NCBI RefSeq assembly: GCF_023278565.1
Contig: NC_064672.1
Coordinates: forward strand, 7,750,001-7,814,000
Source: Colletotrichum lupini
Taxonomy: Eukaryota; Ascomycota; Sordariomycetes; Glomerellales; Glomerellaceae
DNA length: 64,000 nt
Direction of reading: 5' to 3'
The translations under genes and the position numbers were made by a program. The notes beneath the pieces are model-generated. The model did not search any database. It had not been told where the DNA came from and saw only the letters and a program-made list of their open reading frames with translations. Below, piece by piece: positions 1-11,780 of the stretch (positions are counted from its first letter, which is position 1; every line of letters begins with the position of its first letter).

Positions 1-2034
1 TCACGGTCGGCAGGCTCCCTCACAACCTATTCAGAATCCATGCGAAGCTCCTATTTGCAGAGTCCCAAGCATGACTCTAGTGCGTTCGTTGACGTCGTGT
101 CGAGCGAGTTCTCCCACCGAGGCGATGCCGATAATTTGTCCCTGGGCGCAATGGCTGAGCCATCGGCAAAAAGACAACTCTCGCTCTTCAGCACCCACTC
201 GTCCAAGCCCATCATGCGTCCTTCATTTGAAGCTGAGGCGCAGAAGCTCGCCCAAATTCCCGACGATGAAGATGATGGTGGTGTAGAATCAGCATTGGCC
301 AAGTTGGAAGGCAAGTATGAGAAGAAATCTTTCAAATTGTCCATGGAGCCCACAAATGCTCCTCTCCAAGGTGTCGATACTGCAACGGATCTTGAAGGTG
401 AACCCGCTGAGGCGCAAAAGCAAGAAAAGAGAGGGCATCGTCACTTGCACGTTCTTCCTGTGGACGCCGCCGCCGTGGCCCAACAAGAAGAGGGGTCAGA
501 GCCCCGCTCCAGCTTTCTCGACGTTCCCAACGGACCTCGAACCGATGCGAGTTCTTTCCTATCAGATAACTCGGCAGGCTCGTATTGCTCCATTCCTCTT
601 CTTGAAAGAGGTTTGGCAGACGATGGCCAGAGTAAGGCATCTGCGCGGGAATGGACCAACATGTCTGTTCTTCAAGACCCCGAGGAAGAAATTTCACCAG
701 CAGTGACTCCTCGCCCAATGTTCGAGGGATCATCTCATACATCTTCGTACGAGTTCATCCGGAAGACGGAAAGCCTGGAAAAGATCAAGTCGGGCTATTC
801 CCCGCCGAGCGAGCAGTCATTTTTAGACGACGACAGTGATGGAGAAGACTTTGGTTCTGATCTTTCGTCCGAGCTGTCAGCCGAGATTGTCGAGCCCGAA
901 GAGTTTGCCATGAACCAAACACAACCTCTTCCGGACCGCAATGCTCACCGCAGTGCATCCATTCTGGAGTTCGATCCTCGACCCTTGAGAGAGTCGACCA
1001 TGGGTCCTTCAGACAGCCGAGAACCTCCGTCGCCACCAATGACGCTTGTCCAAGCTCTCCAGATGTCACCTGAGGCCGTCCTGGTTCCCGAGCTTCACGA
1101 ACATCAGGTGTATCAGCAAAAGCCCCTACCGCCGACTCCCGACACCACTCCGGGGGCGAACCAGCCCAACTCGCCACTTGACCCTACCGGCACCAGAGAA
1201 GCACTGCGCGGGCAGCCAAAGTACTCTGAACGCGAAAGAGAATCGTCCTTAAGATTCTCTGTTCACTTACCGTTCACGCTTGCGTTCGACTCGGAGATTC
1301 TAGCTCAACAGTTCACGCTGATCGAAAAGGATGCTCTCAATGAGATTGACTGGAGGGAACTCATCGACATGGGTTGGAAGAATGCTACCAACAACGACTC
1401 TCGGTCCTGGGTTGATTTCCTTCGCAACACGGATGCTCATGGCGTTGAGGTTGTCATTGCGCGCTTCAACATCATGGTGAAGTGGGCATGCAGCGAGATC
1501 GTGCTGACTCAAAATATTGAGGAAAGAGCACGATGCATCATCAAGTATATCCACATTGCTGCTCACTGCCGCCGATACCGCAACTTTGCGACCATGAGTC
1601 AGATCGCCATCGCCCTGACTTCGATGGAAATATCTCGGCTTACAAACACCTGGGCCATGGTACCACCTTACGATATGCAGACTCTGCGGGAGTTGGAAAC
1701 TCTCATCTCCCCTACCCGCAACTTCTACAACTTGCGTGCCGAGATGGAAGTTGGCTCTGACACAGGCTGCATTCCATTCGTAGGCATCTACACCCACGAC
1801 CTTCTCTTCAATGCTCAAAGACCCTCGGAGATTGCTAGCTCCCCAACCACTGCACCGCTGGTCAACTTTGAGAGGTGTAGGTACGCCGCGACCATTGTCA
1901 AGACACTGTTGAGGCTGCTCGAGGCCAGCACACTCTACGAATTCCAACCGGTTGAGGGTATCACTGAGAGGTGTCTCTGGATGAGTGCTCTAAGCGATGA
2001 AGAGATTCGCAAGCACTCTCATCGTCTGGAGTAA
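1..2034 (+). CDS. LTE1: Ras guanine-nucleotide exchange factor, LTE1-like (5' end missing)
   Basis: The reading frame is open from base 1, so the first ATG at 40 is probably internal and the gene starts outside the window. The visible 677 codons begin with a long acidic, Ser/Pro-rich disordered part. From about residue 400 (counted from the ATG) a RasGEF (CDC25-type) catalytic domain follows, with the characteristic stretches QQFTLIEKDALNEIDW, ERARCIIKYIHIAAHCRR and GCIPFVGIYTHDLLFN. Such domains catalyse GDP release from Ras-family GTPases. The arrangement, a C-terminal GEF after a large disordered region and an ending of the type CLWMSALSDEEIRKHS, is that of fungal Lte1, a mitotic-exit and polarity factor. 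Another RasGEF paralogue cannot be excluded because the N-terminal RasGEF_N domain lies outside. No intron is needed in this part. Confidence 0.8.
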   Translation, partial: SRSAGSLTTYSESMRSSYLQSPKHDSSAFVDVVSSEFSHRGDADNLSLGAMAEPSAKRQLSLFSTHSSKPIMRPSFEAEAQKLAQIPDDEDDGGVESALAKLEGKYEKKSFKLSMEPTNAPLQGVDTATDLEGEPAEAQKQEKRGHRHLHVLPVDAAAVAQQEEGSEPRSSFLDVPNGPRTDASSFLSDNSAGSYCSIPLLERGLADDGQSKASAREWTNMSVLQDPEEEISPAVTPRPMFEGSSHTSSYEFIRKTESLEKIKSGYSPPSEQSFLDDDSDGEDFGSDLSSELSAEIVEPEEFAMNQTQPLPDRNAHRSASILEFDPRPLRESTMGPSDSREPPSPPMTLVQALQMSPEAVLVPELHEHQVYQQKPLPPTPDTTPGANQPNSPLDPTGTREALRGQPKYSERERESSLRFSVHLPFTLAFDSEILAQQFTLIEKDALNEIDWRELIDMGWKNATNNDSRSWVDFLRNTDAHGVEVVIARFNIMVKWACSEIVLTQNIEERARCIIKYIHIAAHCRRYRNFATMSQIAIALTSMEISRLTNTWAMVPPYDMQTLRELETLISPTRNFYNLRAEMEVGSDTGCIPFVGIYTHDLLFNAQRPSEIASSPTTAPLVNFERCRYAATIVKTLLRLLEASTLYEFQPVEGITERCLWMSALSDEEIRKHSHRLE

Positions 2035-4521
2035 GCCAGCTATTGGCATCCTTCATGGCGCGTAATTACAAACAAACAAACCTCACGAACGCCAGTACGA
2101 TCGCTTCGGGTTTGGACCCTCAGAAAACACCCCTGCATCATACGTGCGCCCTGCACGCGACCTTCGCTCACGCCCAAGTCTCCTTTCTCTCACATCATCA
2201 TACGTGACGAACGCGTATCCCGACTACATCACTAATTCGATGCTCATTTTGGGCATCGTCATTTTTCACGTCGCCTTGCTTTGGTTTCAAAGCAGTGGCC
2301 ATATACCCTGTACTGATACTTACAATATGATATCACCGGAACCTTATTTAAGGCTCAGCAACTGGAGGGGAGGGGGGAGGAAGAAAGAACAGGCCAGGGA
2401 TGGCCGAGCATTGCACATAGATAGCGATGGTCTATACCCCTTACTTTGCGTCATTTAAGCGAGCGAGCGACCATATCAACTAGGACAAGGAGTTGAGGGG
2501 GAGGAACAAGGGGATCTTTTTAACCGGAAGGGAAAGGACATTCTGGGTGTCCTGGGCTCGAGATTTTCTCGGGCAACGTTCAATACCCCTTTTGCATGTT
2601 GGACTTCGGCTCAAGGAGGCGAGTCGATTAAACAAACATATTCAGATTCTTCAAACCCTTGTGCACCCATCTTTGACTCTGATATGATGTCTATGCATGC
2701 GTACGTGAGAACAGAAACTTCGGTGTGAAGTACCTCGAGCGACACCTTGCTGGCTTCGAAAGGGCTAAGCTAACCGACAAAACACTTCTAGAAACCTTAC
2801 CCAACAGAAAGTGGGCCGGATCCGCGACTTGCTGCCGGTATGTCATGTACCTCCGGTGATGAGGGAGGGCAGTAGGACGGCCACCCGCCACTATGCGCTT
2901 GTCCTAATCTTGACAGCTGAAATCAGTTTTGAGAGAGATAGTGGCCGCTGCCCTTCTCGTGGCTCACTTGGTGTGTGTTTGCTGGTATCTGTCCCTCGAT
3001 AATCCCAATCAGGCTTTTCAAGAAGTGGATAATCATTGAGCGAGTTCATCCATGAGATTTCGGTCCAAGTATTTAGTGGATAGGTTTGATAGGGTATAAC
3101 AGGGTATAGCGCATATTATAACTCCTAAGTCGAGTCTTCTTTCACGCGGATCGGCTGCGGTACCTTGAGTACCATTCCACCTTCTGAGTGCTCCAGAAGG
3201 GTGGTGTAGTAAAGTTTGGGCTGACGTCTTGACCGAGACGAATGTGAATCTTCTAATCTTAATTTGGAGATATCCAGGTAAGTTAGATTAGGGATTGAGA
3301 AGTGTAAAAGTTGAACAACACCGAGTAATACAGACGGTAGTCTTTGCCAGATTTCTTGAATTCCATATCCAAGGTAAGAATGCGAGAAACCGGTGCGAAA
3401 CTCTTCTCCGTTCTCTGGCTCCTGCATAGCAGATGAATCGGTCACTTATGTGAAAGTGATTTTTCAGATTTCCCAACTGACTCAAGGGTTTCACTGCTCG
3501 AATGGTATACATTGATGGATCAATGTGTAACGAAGTCCTCGCACTTCACCGGCTTTTTTTTGAGCCGGCTGTTCAGTACCAGCCAAATTTGTGTTGCTCA
3601 CCTTTTCTTTCTCACTTCTAGTTTGGACCCTTTCAGTAAAGAAGAGACAAAGGCAGGTAAATTACTGACAGTTAACCAGTGTCGCGTCATTCGGTAACTT
3701 TCTCTCCTCGTTTTTGTTTGAGATTGGCTTCTGTCAATGATCCCACTTTGCTGGTGGAGGAAAGATGAATAAAAGAGGTGAACGCAACCTTGATTATACA
3801 GCGGCTGGATCGCGTATGATCAGAGGATCTGGTTGTACCAGGATCTCGCTTCTATGGCTGATTGACCGCAACATTGAAGAAGTTGGACGGCTATGGCAAT
3901 CCATGCTTCGGACAGGTATGGCGGAGGACAGCAGAAGCGGAAGGCACTTGGAAGATGACGATCCCTTAAATAAATAAACAAGGCATATCACTGGGTTAGG
4001 AAGATAGGGGCGGCAAGGAGCAAGGCCAAGTCACGAAGACGCAAGGTGAATCAAAGGTTGAGGGACCAACGGGGTTGTGGTATTTCAAGTCCTCAAACAT
4101 TTCATGATTTTTTCGACCAGAAGCTTTCAACGGAAAGCAAGCAAAAGAAGAGCGGGATAACGATTAAGTCCACCCCTTTTGGCCACACAGGGCTTTCCCT
4201 CTCCCCAAAACGACATCACAAACAATTGGTGGTTTGCCGACTATTTCACAATGTTTTTTGGTTCGAGTATCTTTCCCTCATTAGTGCAGACCAAGTTGAC
4301 CCTTTCCTTTTTTGCCCCCAAGATTGCTACCAGCGATCATAAAAGAAAAAAACTCCGCCAGAGTCTTTTATCTACCATTCCATGACCATTTGCTGTTCCG
4401 CCGTTTTGTGGATATCTTTCGCACACCGTGCTTCGATGACCGGTGCGTTTGTAGGTTGATGTGTTTGGGGGAATCCTCTCGTTTTGTATGTCATGCCGAC
4501 AACTGAATGACAAAAGGGAGT
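2035..4521. other. Intergenic region, no gene recognised
   Basis: This is the 3' side shared by the RasGEF gene and the convergently oriented RPS0. Only short open frames without recognisable sequence or plausible splicing are present on either strand. It contains A/T-rich stretches and the probable 3' UTRs of both genes. I see no RNA gene in it. Confidence 0.6.
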
Positions 4522-5616
4522 TTACCAGGAAGACTCCTTGGGGGCAGCAGCGGCAGCGTCGCCGGCAGCGGCCCAGTCACCGGTGGGAGCGGCGCCAGCG
4601 GCAGCCCACTCATCACCAGCACCGTCCCAGTTGGCACCAGCCTGAGCACCGGTGAAGCCGGGAGCCTGGGCGTCCCAGTCGCCGGTGGCGGGGAAGCCGG
4701 ACTCAATGGCGGCAACGCCCTCCTCCTCAACGCCGGGGAGCTTCTCCTCCTCGACCTTCTCCTCGGCCTCAGCCTCGGGGTCGCGGTCTATTTGATGTGT
4801 TAGTTCTCACTTGTTCCACATCTCTCTTGCAGAGCATGCTTATAGGGAGGGGATTCCACATACAGAAGTACAGATCGACCATGGTGTCCCAGGGGGTCTC
4901 GCGGTTGTAGATGGTGCCGCGGAGGCGGAGGACCTCACGGGCGAGCATCCACCAGACGAGACCGATGGAGTGACGACCCTTGTTGTTGGTGGGGATGGCA
5001 ACGTCGACGTACTCGGTGGGGGAGTCGGTGTCGCAGAGGGCGATGACGGGGATGTTGACGTAGGAAGCCTCCTTGATGGCCTGGGCATCGGTACGGGGGT
5101 CGGTGACGATGATGAGGCGGGGCTCCTTGAAAGAGCGGGTGATGTAGTTGGTGAAGGAACCGGGGGTGAAGCGACCGGCAATGGCGACGGCGCCGGTGTG
5201 GGCGGCGAACTTGAGGACGGCACGCTGACCGTAGGGACGGGCAGAGATGACGCAAATGTCAGCTGGGTTGTCGACGGCGGCGATGATGCGGGCGGCGAGG
5301 ACAATCTTCTCCCTGGAGGCGCAAAAGGTCAGCGATTTTTGCGCTGGCGCAAATTGAGGAACGCGACAGAGGTTTCCTTGGTGATTTCTTGTTCTCGAAA
5401 TTCCCCGAGAGGCAAACCTCTCCAACGCATCGCTTTCTTTGCTTACCAGGTCTTGCCAACGTTGATCACGTTGACACCGTCGGCACGGGTCTTCCACAGG
5501 TAGGGCTCCATGTGAACCTGGAGGTTCTTGCTTCCCAGGTGGGCTTGAGCTGCAAGCAGCATCTCAATGTCCTGGGAAGTGGCATTGAAGATCGAGGGGA
5601 GGTTAGCGGGAGCCAT
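4522..5616 (-). CDS. RPS0: 40S ribosomal protein S0 (uS2)
   Basis: Three exons on the minus strand: 5616-5447, 5312-4864 and 4787-4522, giving 294 aa, the normal size for fungal RPS0. Introns of 134 and 76 nt have GTAAGC..CAG and GTATGT..TAG ends and the phases close exactly. The protein starts [20 protein letters not shown] and contains uS2 signature stretches such as [40 protein letters not shown] and [19 protein letters not shown]. The C-terminal tail is acidic and then Ala/Gly/Trp-rich, ending KESSW, like other eukaryotic S0/SA proteins. It assembles in the 40S body and is needed for 18S rRNA 3' maturation. Codon use is strongly biased to C-ending codons. It is divergent from the mitochondrial uS15 gene, with 416 bp between the starts. 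Confidence 0.97.
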
Positions 5617-6032
5617 CTTGGGCGATTTCGGTCTTTCTTCCACGGGGAGACGGTGTCGAACGGTGGTGGTGCGGAAAAGGAAGAAAGTCAAGATTTCGCG
5701 ATCCTCGAAAAAAGTTCGCCCAGTTGTGCGTCTCGAATTCGTGGGTGAGTGGGCAGCTCCTGCCTCTAGCAAAGCCCTCGCTAGGCCCTTGTGGTCCAAG
5801 CGTCTCCAAGTCCCGCCAGAGTACGTACCTAGAGAGACTTGGGGATCACGTGATGCGTAGGAAAGCCGCTAGTACTCTCTAGGAAGCGCCTCCACTCCCA
5901 GGGGATGTGCAGCGGAGGACGAACGGGCCGGACGCCATTGGAGTGCTGCTCTCCAGATATGGGACCAGAGTCTAGGAAATTTTATGGTTCCCATTGTCGA
6001 TGATCGCGCGTTGAAGGGAAACTGCTGTCGCC
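5617..6032. promoter_or_regulatory. Divergent promoter between RPS0 and mitochondrial uS15m
   Basis: A 416-bp spacer separates the two start codons of head-to-head genes for a cytosolic and a mitochondrial ribosomal protein. It has no credible coding content. Sharing of control elements is inferred from position only; I did not identify a specific factor site with confidence. Confidence 0.5.
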
Positions 6033-7055
6033 ATGCCTCCCAGATTACAGAGCCTGCAACGGCTAGGCACCGCTAGCTGTAAGCTTCAGGCTTATTCTAG
6101 GGGATACAAGAAGCAATTAAAAAGCTAATTGACTGTGATAGTGTGCCTACGCCCAGCTATTAGACCGACCCCGAGCTTCCTCCCCGTCATCCAGACCGCG
6201 AATCTTTCCCAGCGCGAGAAGAAGCGCAAAGCGAAGCAGGACCCGTATAAACACCAACAGGCGCTACAACGCAAGGCTGCCAACCAGAAGAGACAGAGCG
6301 AGATCCAGGCGGAAAAGGATGCGAGCTGGGGCGACCAGATCCACGGCATTCCGACTGCTTTCGTGGAGTCGTTCGACTCGGCCGGCCAAGCGCCCACAAC
6401 GAAGCCCGTCAAGGACGACAATGGAAACATCATCTCCGATCCTCGCCCTCTGCCAACTTCGCCGGGGCTTCTGAACCACCTCGTCGACGAGAAGGAGCTC
6501 CAAGCAGTGATAGACAAGGCCTACATTTTGACGAAACCTGTTAAGTCGGAAATCAGGGAGCTGGCAGACCCTGCTATGGAGGCATTGGCGGACCAGAAGC
6601 ATGAGCTGGTTCACGCCAAGGCAGTAGAGGCTCTGAAGCGTATTCTGTCTATGGACAATGCCAACTCGAAGATCCTTCTCCACACCAACATCAAGAGATG
6701 TGTCGAGGAGTTTGGCCGACACAACACCGACAAGTTTCTGACGAAGAAGCCCAAGTCTGCTCTCGTGGATCCCAAGGCCCCCAAGCCGCCAATTCGGGGC
6801 GGCCCCGACACTGGCAGCTCGGAGGTGCAGGTTGCCATTCTGACCGCCAAGATCAGGAAGCTCTCGCACGAGCTGTCACAGAACCGTGGTTACAAGGACA
6901 AGCACAACAAGAGGAACTTGAGGGTCCTGTGCCACAGGCGGCAAAAGCTCCTCAAGTACATGGAGCGCAGTGAGAGGGGAAGCGGGCGGTGGACGCATCT
7001 GCTCGAGAAGCTGGGTCTGTCACCAGCGACCTACAAGGAGCAGATCAGCTTCTAG
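6033..7055 (+). CDS. MRPS28: Mitochondrial small-subunit ribosomal protein uS15m
   Basis: Two exons, 6033-6078 and 6142-7055 (319 aa), with a 63-nt intron (GTAAGC..TAG, branch-like GCTAAT). The open frame from 6129 has no ATG at its beginning, so a spliced first exon starting MPPRLQSLQRLGTAS is needed. That exon is Arg/Leu/Ser-rich and looks like a mitochondrial presequence. The central part is a long fungal-type extension. The C-terminal ~80 residues are the ribosomal S15 domain, with DTGSSEVQVAILTAKIRKL, the basic KDKHNKRNLRVLCHRRQKLL and a final WTHLLEKLGLSP. uS15m binds 15S/12S rRNA in the mitoribosome platform. It is convergent with VMA6 (200 bp between stops). Confidence 0.92.
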
Positions 7056-7255
7056 GGTGGGCTAGAAGCGGGAAAGGGTAGGCACGTGTAAAACTCAGAC
7101 TTGTAATTGTCCTCTATGTACACTATAGCGATCGGTAAAGATGCTGATCTCCACGTCATGAACTTGACCTACCTCCTTGCGCCATTGTGACCTGCCATTA
7201 AACGATGAAACTGGTATTCTACAAACTAACAGAACAGGACTGCCAAACATTAAAC

Positions 7256-8515
7256 TCAGAACACGCTGATGTAGTTGCCGATCCGGTCTTTCTGGTTCTG
7301 GGCTATGCACTCTGCAATCCAGGTGATGTTACGAATTTCCTGCTTGTCATTAGCTTCGCCCAGCTCACGTTCAGGGGCCTGGTGGTTATTACCTGCTCAC
7401 GAAGTCTCACCCACGCGTACACAATAGCGAAAGTAAACTGCTGAGTGAATGCGCTCTTGGAGATCTCCATCTCCTTTTGGTAAAACATATCCTCCAGGCT
7501 CTTGCCGTCGGAGCTTGAGCCACCGCCCTGGGTACCCGGGCCAGACGGGCCGCCGCCGAGACCAGCTGCCTCGAAGAAGCTCTTGTAGTCACCGACACCG
7601 TCAACCGCAAGACGGACGCCCTCAAAGTCTTCCGCTCTAGAGAGCATGAGGGTTCCCTCCGGGTACAGCTTACCAAAGCTGGGGTACAACTTCTTGCGGT
7701 CATTCTTGTTAAGCTCGGTGCCGAAGGAGTTAAGCGTAATATTGATCGCCCGGCGGTCGGCCTCAAACTCCAGGATCTCTGACATGACCTCAGCTGTCGG
7801 CGAGCCTGCCATATCAGGATGAGTGTTGACAAAGTTGTGGAAGTCCTCCAAGTAGTTCTTGTACAGCGTGTTTCGGACAATCTCGATATTGAGCTCGTCG
7901 AGATCCTGGTGGCTAAGACTGCCCTTGAAGTAGGCGGCAAGCGGGGTCTCGATCAAAACACTGTTGTAGAGCTCCTCGATATTCGTCGCAACGCACAGGA
8001 CTGGCATCGTCTCAAACCAGCCGAGGGGATGGCATCTCTCGAGAAGCTCGCGGGTGTCTCGTTCGTGAAGGGTGCCGGTGATCAACAGAGCAACGTTGTC
8101 GATCATGTAACCGTAGGTGAGGTAGTCCATGAACTGTGCAAGAGAGCCGACAGCATTGGCGCGGACATAGCGGAACTCGGAGACAAGTTTGTCGGTCGTC
8201 TTCGCGGCGAGAGCTGACGTCGAGGGGTTGGGAGGGAGGTTGCCGAGGAAGTCGCCGTACGCAGGGCCGAGTTGCAACTTGAGATCTGGGTCCGTATTAG
8301 ATGTGCATCGCACAGGGGCATATAGAAACACTCACCATCGATGGTCTCGCACTGCGTCAGGTTGGCATAGTTGGAGCCGGTAAGAAGGCCGTTCCTGTAT
8401 CCACGAACGATACCCTCAATGTAACTGCACCATGTTAGCCACAGCCCATGAGCCCTATCATCCATCATAAACCCAATACTCACCCACTGTTGACGTTGAA
8501 GAATAGGCCCTCCAT
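7256..8515 (-). CDS. VMA6: V-type proton ATPase subunit d
   Basis: Four exons on the minus strand: 8515-8484, 8424-8336, 8285-7393 and 7339-7256, with introns of 59, 50 and 53 nt. All phases close, giving 365 aa, close to the usual length of subunit d. The tiny first exon encodes [11 protein letters not shown], the conserved beginning of the family. Further conserved stretches are [56 protein letters not shown] and, in the last exon, [20 protein letters not shown]. Subunit d is a soluble V0 component that couples the central stalk to the c-ring in vacuolar and Golgi membranes. A Gly/Ser-rich insert lies near residues 305-325, as in many filamentous fungi. It is divergent from NOP58. Confidence 0.96.
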
Positions 8516-9011
8516 CTTGGCTGTGTTGTGGATTGTTTGGTTCGAAGGCGACTGGAGGTGGTGACGCCGGTCTGGTGGAGGCGCGAACGGAGACAGCTGT
8601 GGTCGTTGACTTTAGAACGCTCGCTCTCACTCACTGCCAAACCGAATTACTGCACGGCAGCTGCAAGGTCCCAGCAAGGCCGACCAAGTCCACCTTCCCT
8701 TACCTAAGGCATTACGAGTTGTAGCAGCGCACAGGCCACCGGAGGCGGCTTTTCTCGGCGAAACAGATTTTACGCGCTCCGGGCCATCCCACTTGCCAAT
8801 TGGTGTGTGGGGTGGGACCCGCCCAAAGGCTCTGCAGCCATCGAAAAAAAATTGGTGGAGCTTGGTTTGGTTCAGAAAAAAATATTTCCAAACCATCAAT
8901 CCGCTCGCTGGAAACCTGCCTCCGCCGACAATAATATTTACACCCACGTGCGGAGGATTTCACCCGAGGGACCAACTTGGCCAGATTTGAAGAGCATCGA
9001 CGGTTCTCACA
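8516..9011. promoter_or_regulatory. Divergent promoter between VMA6 and NOP58
   Basis: A 496-bp spacer between two start codons on opposite strands, with A-rich runs near 8845-8890 but no coding signal. Both genes are constitutive housekeeping genes; shared regulation is only inferred from the head-to-head layout. Confidence 0.45.
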
Positions 9012-11076
9012 ATGTCTCTCTTCGTTCTCGCCGAAACGCCGGCAGGGTAAGTTTCTATTCGGAAAAGAACCAGAAGGGAAAAAATAGTGGCAGCAATTGA
9101 AAAGCTAACACGAGAAATAGCTACGGTCTGTTCAAGGCTGCCGACAAGAAGCTTCTCAAGCGCGATGAGCTCACCACTGGACCGACCTCTTCGGAGCAAA
9201 TCAACCAGATGTAAGTCGCGCTCCCACAATCGACAATTGCAGCCAGTCTTCAAGAGTGTCACGCAGCAGCGCACACGCGTGCAAGCAAACCTGTTTTCTC
9301 GGCTTTGATTAGATCGCTGCGTTTGAGTACAATCGAGGCTGACTATTGCAAAGGCTCAAGTTGAAGTCATTCGTCAAGTTCGATAGCTCCGCCGTCGCCG
9401 TCGAGGAAGCCGCCGGTCTCAAGGAGGGTCGTGTCCCGCCAATGCTCGCCAACCTGCTCAAGGAGATCAAGGACGAGAAGAAGGCCACCCTTGCCGTTGC
9501 CGACCTGAAGCTCGGTACTGCCATTGGCAAGCTTCCCGACTTGGATATCAAGGCCGTCTCCGATGCTGCCTCCCAGGACCTGTTCCGCGCTGTTCGCGAG
9601 AACCTTTCTTCCCTCATTCCCGGTCTCAGCACCGAGACTATGGACCGCATGGCCCTTGGTCTGTCGCACTCCATTTCGCGACACAAGCTTAAGTTTTCCG
9701 CCGACAAGGTCGACGCCATGGTTGTCCAGGCTATCAAATTGGTCGACGATCTCGACAAGGAGCTGAACGTCTACGCCATGCGCACCAAGGAATGGTACGG
9801 CTGGCACTTCCCCGAGCTTGCCAAGATCCTCAACGACAACCTGGTCTACGCCCGTCTTGTTGTTGCCGTTGGCATGCGCCAGGACTTCGCCGAGACCGAT
9901 CTCTCCGATATCCTTCCCGAGGAGCTTGAGGGCCCTGTCAAGACTGCTGCCGAGATTTCCATGGGAACTGAGATGACCCCTGAAGATTTGGAGAACATCC
10001 AACTGTTGGCCCAGCAGGTCATCACCTACTCCGAGTACCGCACTTCCCTCTCCACCTACCTCGAGACCCGCATGCGCGCTCTCGCCCCCAACTTGACTGC
10101 TCTCGTTGGCTACCTCGTCGGTGCCCGCTTGATCGCCCACGCTGGCTCCCTCATTGCCCTTGCCAAGGCCCCCTCCTCCACCATCCAGATCTACGGTGCT
10201 GAGAAGGCGCTTTTCCGTGCTCTCAAGACCAAGCACGACACTCCCAAGTACGGTATCATCTACCACTCCTCCCTCGTTGGCCAGGCCACTGGCAAGAACA
10301 AGGGCAAGATCGCCCGTTCCCTCGCCGCCAAGACTGCCCTTGGTCTGCGTGTTGACGCTCTCGGCGACACCGAGAACCAGGACGATGAGGAGGAGCGCAG
10401 CATCCTCGGCCTTACCAGCCGCATCAAGCTTGAGAACCTCCTCCGCAAGCTGGAGGGCAAGCCTCTCCTCCCCAAGGGTGTTGGTGTTGGCCCTGACGGC
10501 CAGCTCACCGCTCCCGGTGGCTTCAGCCTGAAGGAGTCCCGCAAGTACAACGCCGATGCCGACGGTGTCGAGACCGAGGTCAACGGCAAGTCCAAGAAGC
10601 TCATCCAGGTCGTCGATGAGGAGATGAAGGACGCCGAGAGCGAAGACGAGGACGCCGAGATGAACGACGCTAGCGAAGAAGAGAAGAAGAGCAAAAAGGA
10701 CAAGAAGAAGGAAAAGAAGGAGAAGAAGCGCGTCTCCATCGCCGCAGTCGAGACTCCCGTCAAGGAGAGCAAGGCTGTCAAGGGCACACCGGCGAAGCTG
10801 AGCGAAAAGGACTACGAGCGTTTCGCTGAGGCTGCTGGCATCAGCGTGTCCAAGTTCAAGCGCAAGTTCGAGCGTGGTGACGTTCAGCTCGGCGAGGACG
10901 GCACGCCCGTCGTCTTCAGCAAGAAGGAGTTGAAGAAGCTCAAGAAGGCCGAGGACGAGGCCGAAGAGACGCCCGTCAAGGCTACCGACAGCACCAAGAA
11001 GAAGCGCAAGCACGAAGATGATGAGACGCCCAAGAAGGAGAAGAAGTTGAAGAAGAAGCGCAGCTCCCTCGCTTAG
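9012..11076 (+). CDS. NOP58: Box C/D snoRNP core protein Nop58
   Basis: Three exons, 9012-9046, 9121-9210 and 9354-11076, give 615 aa. The introns are 74 and 143 nt. The N-terminus [17 protein letters not shown] and the stretches SLGLSH-like [57 protein letters not shown] and [20 protein letters not shown] are the Nop N-terminal and Nop/snoRNA-binding domains. The start MSLFVL and the family-specific residues point to Nop58 rather than Nop56. The tail from about residue 425 is highly charged with acidic blocks and many KK-E/D repeats, typical of Nop58. The protein acts in the nucleolus in 2'-O-methylation and pre-rRNA processing. Codon use is extremely C-biased, consistent with high expression. 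Confidence 0.97.
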
Positions 11077-11345
11077 GAAGCTAAGCGGCGTCGCATTTCT
11101 TGTTCATAGACGGCACTTGGGCCTCATGTGCATAAACATATTGTGTTCAATGCGCTGTATGATACCTCGATCTCTCTGGCCGGCGTTTTGGGATGGACCT
11201 GGGGGGTTTTCATGGTCTGATCATTGGATGGGCATAGTTTCTCTTTTACTACTGGCAGGAAAAGTGCAATGTAATTGCTTGTTGAGTTTGACTACTGCTC
11301 CCTCGCTGTCGAATGTTGGTTAGATGAAGAGTAAGATTATGAATC

Positions 11346-11664
11346 TTACGTAGAGTATGTGCCGCTGCAGGAAAGAGTATCCTTCTGGCAGTATCCATTG
11401 CTGTTGCAGTCCGGGTAGAAGCAACACTTCACATCGGCCGGGTCATTGGGGCAGAGGTTGGTCTTGGTGTAGCCATTGAGAGAGCTGCACTTGGAGGTCT
11501 TCTGGCAGGTTCCGTAGTTTCCCTGTACATACAGAATAGACGTTAGTGGATGCCGTCGACGTGTTCTTGAGGATGAAATAGACCTTGCTGTCATGACAGT
11601 AGCTTCCGATGGCTGCCAGAGCACTGGAAGCGAATAAAGCTGAGATGAGGGCCGAAGTCTTCAT
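11346..11664 (-). CDS. Small secreted cysteine-rich protein (effector-like)
   Basis: Two exons, 11664-11584 and 11522-11346, separated by a 61-nt intron with an unusual GTCTAT donor, a good CACTAACG branch site and a TACAG acceptor. The product is 85 aa. It begins with a signal peptide (MKTSALISALFASSALAA). The mature chain of about 67 residues carries nine cysteines, including a CC pair, and recurring short units of the type YGTCQKTSKC and GYCQKDTLSC. This resembles Cys-rich modules found in fungal secreted proteins, but I cannot name a family with certainty. A TATAAAAGG box about 110 bp upstream supports a strongly inducible gene. It is convergent with NOP58. The odd number of cysteines, or a wrong donor choice, is a weak point of the model. 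Confidence 0.68.
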
Positions 11665-11773
11665 ATTTGCTGTTATTCAGGGCTCGAGATGTAAAAACGA
11701 TGAGAAGATGAGATTGAACTTGTGCTGCTTGCTTCGGATTCTACATATACCTCCTGACAGGATGCTTCTGGCC

Positions 11774-11780
11774 TTTTATA
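11774..11780 (-). promoter_or_regulatory. TATA box of the small secreted protein gene
   Basis: On the minus strand the sequence reads TATAAAAGG, a consensus TATA element, about 110 bp before the start codon at 11664. Position and sequence fit a TATA-dependent, regulated promoter. Confidence 0.55.

Noticed and set aside
1300..1947. 215-codon minus-strand frame
   Set aside because: Antisense of the RasGEF catalytic domain, which is clearly coding on the plus strand.
4811..5503. 230-codon plus-strand frame, Gly/Asp-rich
   Set aside because: Shadow of RPS0 exon 2 and its first intron on the opposite strand.
9367..11013. 548-codon open frame on the minus strand
   Set aside because: It is the antisense shadow of NOP58, caused by the strong C-ending codon bias; the Leu/Val/Gly-rich translation has no sensible features.
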